Below are positions 13,501 to 64,000 of a stretch of DNA of 64,000 nucleotides, piece after piece. Origin of the DNA: Oxyruncus cristatus (Eukaryota > Chordata > Aves > Passeriformes > Cotingidae). Position 1 is the stretch's first letter. Each line of letters starts with the position of its first letter. The notes under the pieces were generated by a model that saw only the letters and a list, made by a program, of their open reading frames with translations, was not told where the DNA came from and did not search any database. Location of the stretch: the NCBI GenBank assembly GCA_013399855.1, contig VXAY01005020.1, positions 1,008,383-1,072,382 on the forward strand, given 5' to 3'. Made by a program: the position numbers and the translations under genes.

Positions 13501-14228
13501 ACTCGGCACCAATTCAGACACATCAGCCACTCCATCACATGGCAGGGGATGCCTTACACCAAGCACGTGGTAGGGAACAATCTGATTCACGTGTAAAAGG
13601 ACACTGCTGGTCACAAAGAAGTCCTTTCCAGTGCCAAAATGGGGACTTTGGACATGGAGTGACAGGACAAGGAGGAATACCTTTAAATTGAAGGGGAGTA
13701 GATTTAGATGAGATATTAGGAAGAAATTCTTCCCTGTGAGGGTGGTGAGGATCTGGCACAGCTTGCCCAGAGAAGCTGTGGCTGCCCCATTCCTGGAAGT
13801 CTTCAAGGCCAGGTTGGACGGGGCTTGGAGCAACCTGGTCCAGTGGGAGGTGTCCCTGCCCGGGGCAGAGGGTGGAACTGGATGTTTAAGTCCCTTCCAG
13901 CCCCCGATTTAAGCCGCCACTACAGGCTCATGCAGCGGGTGCGTTTCCAGCCCTGTGCAGTGCCCGCCCTAAAATCCCGAAGCCGGGAATTCCCTCGGGT
14001 TTTCGGTGGGCGATCACCGCCCTGCTGAGGGCGGAGGCGGCGCGTTCCCGCTGCCCAGCCGGTGCCCGGGCGCCATTCCCGGGCGGTACCTGAGCACAGG
14101 CGCTGCACCTTCAGCCGCCCGTTGTGGATGCGGGCGGCGAGCGGCGCCAGCTCGGCCAGGCGGGCGCTGCCCGGAGCCTCCAGCAGGAACTGGCTCTCGC
14201 CGCCGCGCTTCACATGCAGCCGCACCAT
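7471..14228 (-). CDS. CFAP298: CFAP298 (C21orf59, Kurly), complete coding region
   Basis: Cilia- and flagella-associated protein 298 acts in the cytoplasm and at cilia during assembly of outer dynein arms and in planar cell polarity; loss in humans causes primary ciliary dyskinesia (CILD26). Seven coding exons join without frame error: 14228-14090, 13007-12840, 11684-11617, 9799-9641, 9231-9100, 7757-7662 and 7581-7471. They total 873 nt, that is 290 residues plus TAA, the same length I recall for human. The start [20 protein letters not shown] matches the family N-terminus. Further conserved blocks are [50 protein letters not shown] and [14 protein letters not shown] at the C-terminus. The first exon lies in a CpG island. 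The gene is tandem with SYNJ1, whose stop is 1.9 kb upstream. Confidence 0.97.
7662..7757 (-). CDS. CFAP298: CFAP298 coding exon 6
   Basis: The acceptor is CTTCCAG and the donor is AAG|GTGAGT. It has 32 codons: [20 protein letters not shown] then [12 protein letters not shown]. Confidence 0.94.
7945..8150 (-). repeat. CR1 LINE 3' fragment
   Basis: The antisense CR1 tail starts cacagaatcacagaatgg and continues with the typical ggaaggaccttgaagatcat-like and gcagccacagcttctctgg-like blocks. It is 5'-truncated and lies in CFAP298 intron 5. Confidence 0.88.
9100..9231 (-). CDS. CFAP298: CFAP298 coding exon 5
   Basis: The acceptor is GTCACAG and the donor is AAA|GTGAGT. It has 44 codons from [20 protein letters not shown] to [12 protein letters not shown]. 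Confidence 0.95.
9641..9799 (-). CDS. CFAP298: CFAP298 coding exon 4
   Basis: The acceptor is TTTCAG and the donor is CAC|GTATGC. It has 53 codons starting [20 protein letters not shown], with the hallmark [19 protein letters not shown], ending DLSGTH. Confidence 0.95.
10264..10566 (-). repeat. CR1 LINE 3' fragment, a different subfamily
   Basis: It begins ttcacagaatcaaccaggct and includes the blocks gggcagcccattcc and atttcttcctaatatccaac. It contains a 16-bp unit repeated at 10510-10525 and 10530-10545. It lies in CFAP298 intron 3. Confidence 0.85.
11060..11190 (+). repeat. CR1 LINE 3' fragment
   Basis: Sense CR1 tail with gagcaacctggtctagtgga, gtgtccctgcccatggcag and the terminal aaaccattctgtgat. 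CFAP298 intron 3. Confidence 0.88.
11617..11684 (-). CDS. CFAP298: CFAP298 coding exon 3
   Basis: A 68-nt exon with acceptor TTTTTAG and donor AAG|GTAAAT. It encodes (A)[19 protein letters not shown] and ISK. It is too short to show as an ORF but is in phase with its neighbours. Confidence 0.93.
11945..12090 (+). repeat. CR1 LINE 3' fragment
   Basis: Sense CR1 tail from ccaggccaggttggacaggg to the terminal ccatcctgtgatttcat. CFAP298 intron 2. Confidence 0.88.
12840..13007 (-). CDS. CFAP298: CFAP298 coding exon 2
   Basis: The acceptor is CTAAAG|AG and the donor is G|GTAAGT. It encodes (E)[17 protein letters not shown] through [20 protein letters not shown], in phase 1 at both ends. It is the most conserved part of the family. 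Confidence 0.95.
13645..13903 (+). repeat. CR1 LINE 3' fragment next to the CFAP298 CpG island
   Basis: Sense CR1 segment with agatattaggaagaaattct, gtgagggtggtgagg and tgtccctgcccggggcag. It ends where the CpG island begins, within CFAP298 intron 1. The usual terminal ATTCTATG repeat is missing. Confidence 0.85.
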
Positions 14229-14690
14229 GGCCGGGCCCGGCGGGGCCCCTCAGCAACGGAGCCGCGTCCTTGGATACCCGCAAAGGGGAGCCAGCGCGGG
14301 GCGACGGGCGCGCCCGGTGCCGCGGGACGCGCTGAGGGCACGGCGGGGCCGCCTCCGGGGCCGCCCCCGCTGTCACCGGGACCCTCGGGATCCACCAGCA
14401 CGCTCGGGATTCACCGGGAGCCCCCGGAGCTGCCTCAGCGGCGGCTCTTCCGCTTCCGGTTCCGCTTCCGGCCCTCCCGGGAAGACACCGGGGCGCCCCT
14501 TAAAGGGCCCGCGCGCCCCGCCCGGGGGCCCAGGGCCGCCCCCGGGACACGGAGAGAGAACGAGCACCCGGATTAGGGGCAGGAACGTTCGCTTCATGGA
14601 CACCGGGGTGTCCCCGGGGAGGAGGATACAGCCACGGACAGGTGGGCGGGAGCACCGGGAACAGCGCCCTTGGGGAGCGGGTCACATCAC
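13906..14690. promoter_or_regulatory. CFAP298: CpG island around CFAP298 exon 1
   Basis: A sharply GC- and CpG-rich block in otherwise AT-rich DNA that surrounds the CFAP298 start codon and extends about 450 bp upstream of it. This is typical of a housekeeping-type promoter. The transcription start is not resolved; it should lie between about 14230 and 14500. Long open frames here on both strands are a by-product of GC content. Confidence 0.75.
14090..14228 (-). CDS. CFAP298: CFAP298 coding exon 1
   Basis: The ATG is at 14228-14226, followed by [19 protein letters not shown], and the exon ends at RLCS plus one base (phase 1) with donor CAG|GTACCG. The ATG lies inside the CpG island, and the N-terminus agrees with the family, which fixes this start. 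Confidence 0.95.
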
Positions 14691-14784
14691 TCTTCGATCC
14701 TTTGTGTTTTCAGAGCTTCTGCTGCTGGTCATCGCTCCCATCCATTAACACACGTCACGGCGTTACTATAGCTTAGATACAGAA

Positions 14785-14825
14785 ATATATATATGTGTAT
14801 GTACGTATATACACACACACACACT
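14785..14825. repeat. AT/AC alternating purine-pyrimidine tract
   Basis: Mixed TA, TG and (AC)n tract just beyond the candidate SYNJ1 poly(A) site. Confidence 0.8.
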
Positions 14826-14929
14826 GGAAGTCCGAAGCATTCCCAGTGGTCCCTGCAGGCGCCGCTCCAGTCCCACAGCCCTGTGAAGTGCAGAGGTGCC
14901 TAACACCAGGTACAGTTCAGACAGTAGCT

Positions 14930-14935
14930 TTTAAT
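14930..14935 (-). terminator. SYNJ1: candidate SYNJ1 polyadenylation signal (ATTAAA)
   Basis: ATTAAA on the - strand about 1.24 kb beyond the SYNJ1 stop, followed by a GT-rich stretch and then the (GT)n run at 14811-14825. No AATAAA was found between 14750 and 16170 on this strand. Other ATTAAA copies occur nearer the stop (for example near 15550 and 15965), so the site actually used is uncertain. Confidence 0.4.
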
Positions 14936-16170
14936 CACTGCAGTTAGATATTCGACAACATATTTATCACGTGACTCCCACTAGCAAAAAGTTTCCCCCC
15001 GAAATTGGCTTGCTAATGTAGGAATATAGCAAAACACCGATCACACAGATGTTTATAGCAACAGCATAAAACAAGGCAACTCACACACCGAAGCACAAAT
15101 GGTACCACTGCTGTTCCAAATGTACAAGTTGAGGGACCTGAACAGAAAAAAGCGCCATATAAAACTCACTATCACTGCTCTACACAGCTGCAGCTCGTGG
15201 TTAACCAGGGACTGCTCAAAGGAACAACGCGTTATTTTATAGATCATGTCTTGATAGCACTGGAGAATTTAAAAAGCGCACTGCCCTGGAGTATTTTGCT
15301 ACTGTAAATAAAATGTTAGTGTGTTGTTTCACTCCCTGGCTGGCAGACTATATTGTCTGCAACTGGTCAAGACTTCTTTGTATCTCAAAACCCAAGGGGA
15401 ATCTTTTTCCATAGGTTGAGGGAAAACTTTTTCTATACACTGTTTCTAATTTCTGGGAAAAAACTACAGTTAAAATAGTAATGAATAAATAGATGATATG
15501 GAACAATTATTCTGAATTAGTGCTAGTGAGTGTATGTCACAATAGGATTTAATAGCTGAAATGTACTGACAGAAAATTAGTTGAATATATTAATACGCAA
15601 AGTTTTGTTTGTATTTTTAAAGTAAACTACTTTCATTGTGCCTCAAATTCAAATATAAGCCTTACAAATATCCATAGCCTCTGTTATAAATTAAAACAAC
15701 TTCTAAACAATACTTTTCAACATTCAAATCTCAATAAACTTTGGCAGCTCTTTGGTAAATACTTATAAATACAATTAACAAAACAGTCAAAAGGGAGGGG
15801 GGAGGCTACCAGCAGGGAGCCTCTTTTTGTGGAATTCCACAAGGGGGACCAGAAATGAGAGAGCTCCCTAAGCAAAAATCTATGTCCAGGATTGCTAGAT
15901 TTTAATGAGATCAGTAGCTCACCCTTCTTCTCTTTTTCTGTCTATTCAAATACTATTACATCAGGATTTTAATAAATTTCAGACAATTTTTTGTGCTCTA
16001 CCATATATACACATTCAAAATTTATACACAAGCAATAGTGGCTGTTTATGAGTAGAGTTAAGTTTCAGTGCATTTAACACTTAATTATTGCACACAGAAT
16101 AATCTCAAATACCCAATTATTCTACTGGATAAATGTAGCAACAAATACAACCTGTTGTATCTTTGAACAA
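14936..16170 (-). other. SYNJ1: probable SYNJ1 3' UTR
   Basis: AT-rich, non-coding sequence directly after the SYNJ1 stop and before the CFAP298 CpG island. The extent is inferred from the candidate ATTAAA at 14930-14935. Confidence 0.5.
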
Positions 16171-62700
<46,530 letters not shown>

Positions 62701-62779
62701 TTTGCTCTGATCACAGGCAGCCCTGTCCAACACAAGATGATGTTCGTTAGTGAAACCTTCCCGTGCTTCCAGATACCTC
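62701..62779 (-). other. SYNJ1: SYNJ1 5' UTR or in-frame N-terminal extension, part of the first coding exon
   Basis: Upstream of the ATG the exon appears to begin after TTGCTTTGCAG (acceptor ending at 62780). The 79 nt contain no stop in the MAFSK frame, so a longer N-terminus starting in an earlier exon is possible. Confidence 0.55.
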
Positions 62780-63003
62780 CTGCAAAGCAAGTCTGACCTG
62801 TGTCCCTCCTGGGTATTTTATGTGTTTATCAAACAACCACAAAAAGACCTGCTCCCTCTCTCTACCTCATGAGACTTATTTTATCTCATGTTCCAAAACA
62901 AATGTAAGGATTATCTAAAGACGACATAACAATGTTTCAAACCCAGACTTAGAGAAACACCTTAAAAAATGTTAAAAGCTTCTTGGAGACAACAAGAATT
63001 TCC

Positions 63004-63246
63004 TAGAATCCCAGACTGGTTTGGGTTGGAAGGGACATTAAAGCCCACCCAGTTCCATCCCCTGCCATGGGCAGGGACACCTTCCACTAGCCCAGGTTGC
63101 TCCAAGGCCTGTCCATCTGGCCCTGAACTCTTCCAGAGATGGAGCAGCCACAGCTCCTCTGGGCAATCTGTGCCAGGGCCTCCCCACCCTCACAGGGAAG
63201 AATCTCTTCCCAATATCTAATTTAAACCTACCCTCATTCACTTTAA
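63004..63246 (-). repeat. CR1 LINE 3' fragment
   Basis: Antisense CR1 tail from agaatcccagactggtttgg to aatatctaatttaaacctac. It lies upstream of SYNJ1 coding exon 1, in the presumed first intron. Confidence 0.88.
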
Positions 63247-63820
63247 AAGAATTTTTTTTTTTCCACTCTGAGTTTAAAGCAATTTCTTTCACAGCACTTA
63301 GTAAACAGGATTTCTTCTTAGGAAAAAAAAGAAAAAAGAAAAATAAGCTTTTCCAGCTACCACCAATACGGAAGAAAGAGTGGCAACTACATCAATCATA
63401 AACTAATGCCTAAAGCAGAGGGGCAGAAGTCTGGGCAGGCCTCAATTTTTGTATCTTTTTTACTAATTCTGACCTTGTACAGAAAGATGACATATTTTTA
63501 ACACTGAAGCCGCCAAGACATCTTAAAAGATTTTACAAAAACATTAACCTATTTTAGTTTTGTTTGCTTCCCCCCCCCCTTTTTAACTGAAAGCGGGGTT
63601 TGGGCTGGATTTAAACCCTGCCCTGCAGTGGCTGAAACATCGCAGCACCACAGCAGTGACGCTGCCCGTCAGCCGCAGGGGTGAGACCTTAAAAACAATA
63701 ATAATTAAAAAAGCAGACACCCCACGCAGCAAGAAACTAAACAAACGCGAGAGCAGCGAGATTTCAAGGGCTGAAGGTCAGGAAACACCACAGCGAAGGA
63801 CTGCTCCCGAACGGCAGAAG

Positions 63821-64000
63821 CGGGGCTTTGTGCCCTCCCTTCGCGGCCGCTCCATGACCTCCAGGGCGGACACGCACTTCCCGGCTCGGGGCCACCAGCC
63901 TCGGGGCCGCGCCGGGCCGGCACATCCCCGGCTACACCCCCGGCGCGGCGCGGGCAGCGCCTGCTCCATCCTGCCTGGCGCCGGCGGCGCCCCCGCCCGA
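63821..64000. promoter_or_regulatory. SYNJ1: CpG-rich segment, probable SYNJ1 5' exon or promoter edge
   Basis: A steep rise in GC and CpG content at the window end, upstream of SYNJ1 exon 1 on the - strand. It is expected to hold the non-coding first exon or promoter, which may continue beyond the window. An ATG-led frame (63969-63778) begins MEQALPAPRRG. No strong donor was found, so the first exon border is not called. Confidence 0.6.

Noticed and set aside
14062..14748. Long + strand open frame of 228 codons, with other overlapping frames on both strands, upstream of CFAP298
   Set aside because: It lies in the CpG island, where stop codons are rare. It has low-complexity Arg/Pro/Gly composition, no recognisable domain, and runs antisense across CFAP298 exon 1.

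Overview
This is a vertebrate nuclear DNA window, almost certainly from a bird. The evidence is a set of short exons with GT/AG borders, long AT-rich introns, CpG-rich promoters, and about a dozen 5'-truncated CR1 LINE tails, the commonest avian repeat. No bacterial, plasmid or phage features and no CRISPR array were seen.

Three genes are present, in the same order as human chromosome 21q22.11. At the left, on the + strand, are the last three coding exons of EVA1C (537-2482), covering its single transmembrane helix and conserved cytoplasmic tail. Convergent to it on the - strand is the complete CFAP298 gene (coding 14228 down to 7471, seven exons, 290 codons plus stop), a dynein-arm assembly factor of motile cilia. 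The rest is the coding region of SYNJ1, synaptojanin-1, on the - strand (coding 62700 down to 16171). I reconstruct 31 coding exons that join in frame to 1572 residues, plus one alternative 21-nt exon carrying a stop. SYNJ1 is the presynaptic phosphoinositide phosphatase that uncoats clathrin-coated vesicles; its Sac1, 5-phosphatase, RRM-like, proline-rich and NPF/DPF regions are all readable.

Layout: 1-2625 EVA1C 3' end; about 2626-7346 intergenic, with no gene seen; 7347-14228 CFAP298, with its CpG island around 13906-14690; about 14930-16170 SYNJ1 3' UTR; 16171-62700 SYNJ1 coding exons; 62701-62779 probable 5' UTR part of the first coding exon; 63820-64000 a CpG-rich segment that is probably the edge of the SYNJ1 promoter or first exon. 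CR1 tails of both orientations lie in introns, with simple AT and AC repeats.

The three genes are neighbours by ancestry and have no shared pathway. The most informative finding is splicing architecture in SYNJ1 that simple ORF searching misses: a 24-nt microexon (43015-43038), a 39-nt exon (23387-23425), a 48-nt exon (24930-24977), and a 21-nt exon with an in-frame stop (18817-18837). The last would switch between the short (145-kDa type) and long (170-kDa type) forms. I found no convincing wholly new biological system; this is a conserved, ordinary locus with interesting isoform control.
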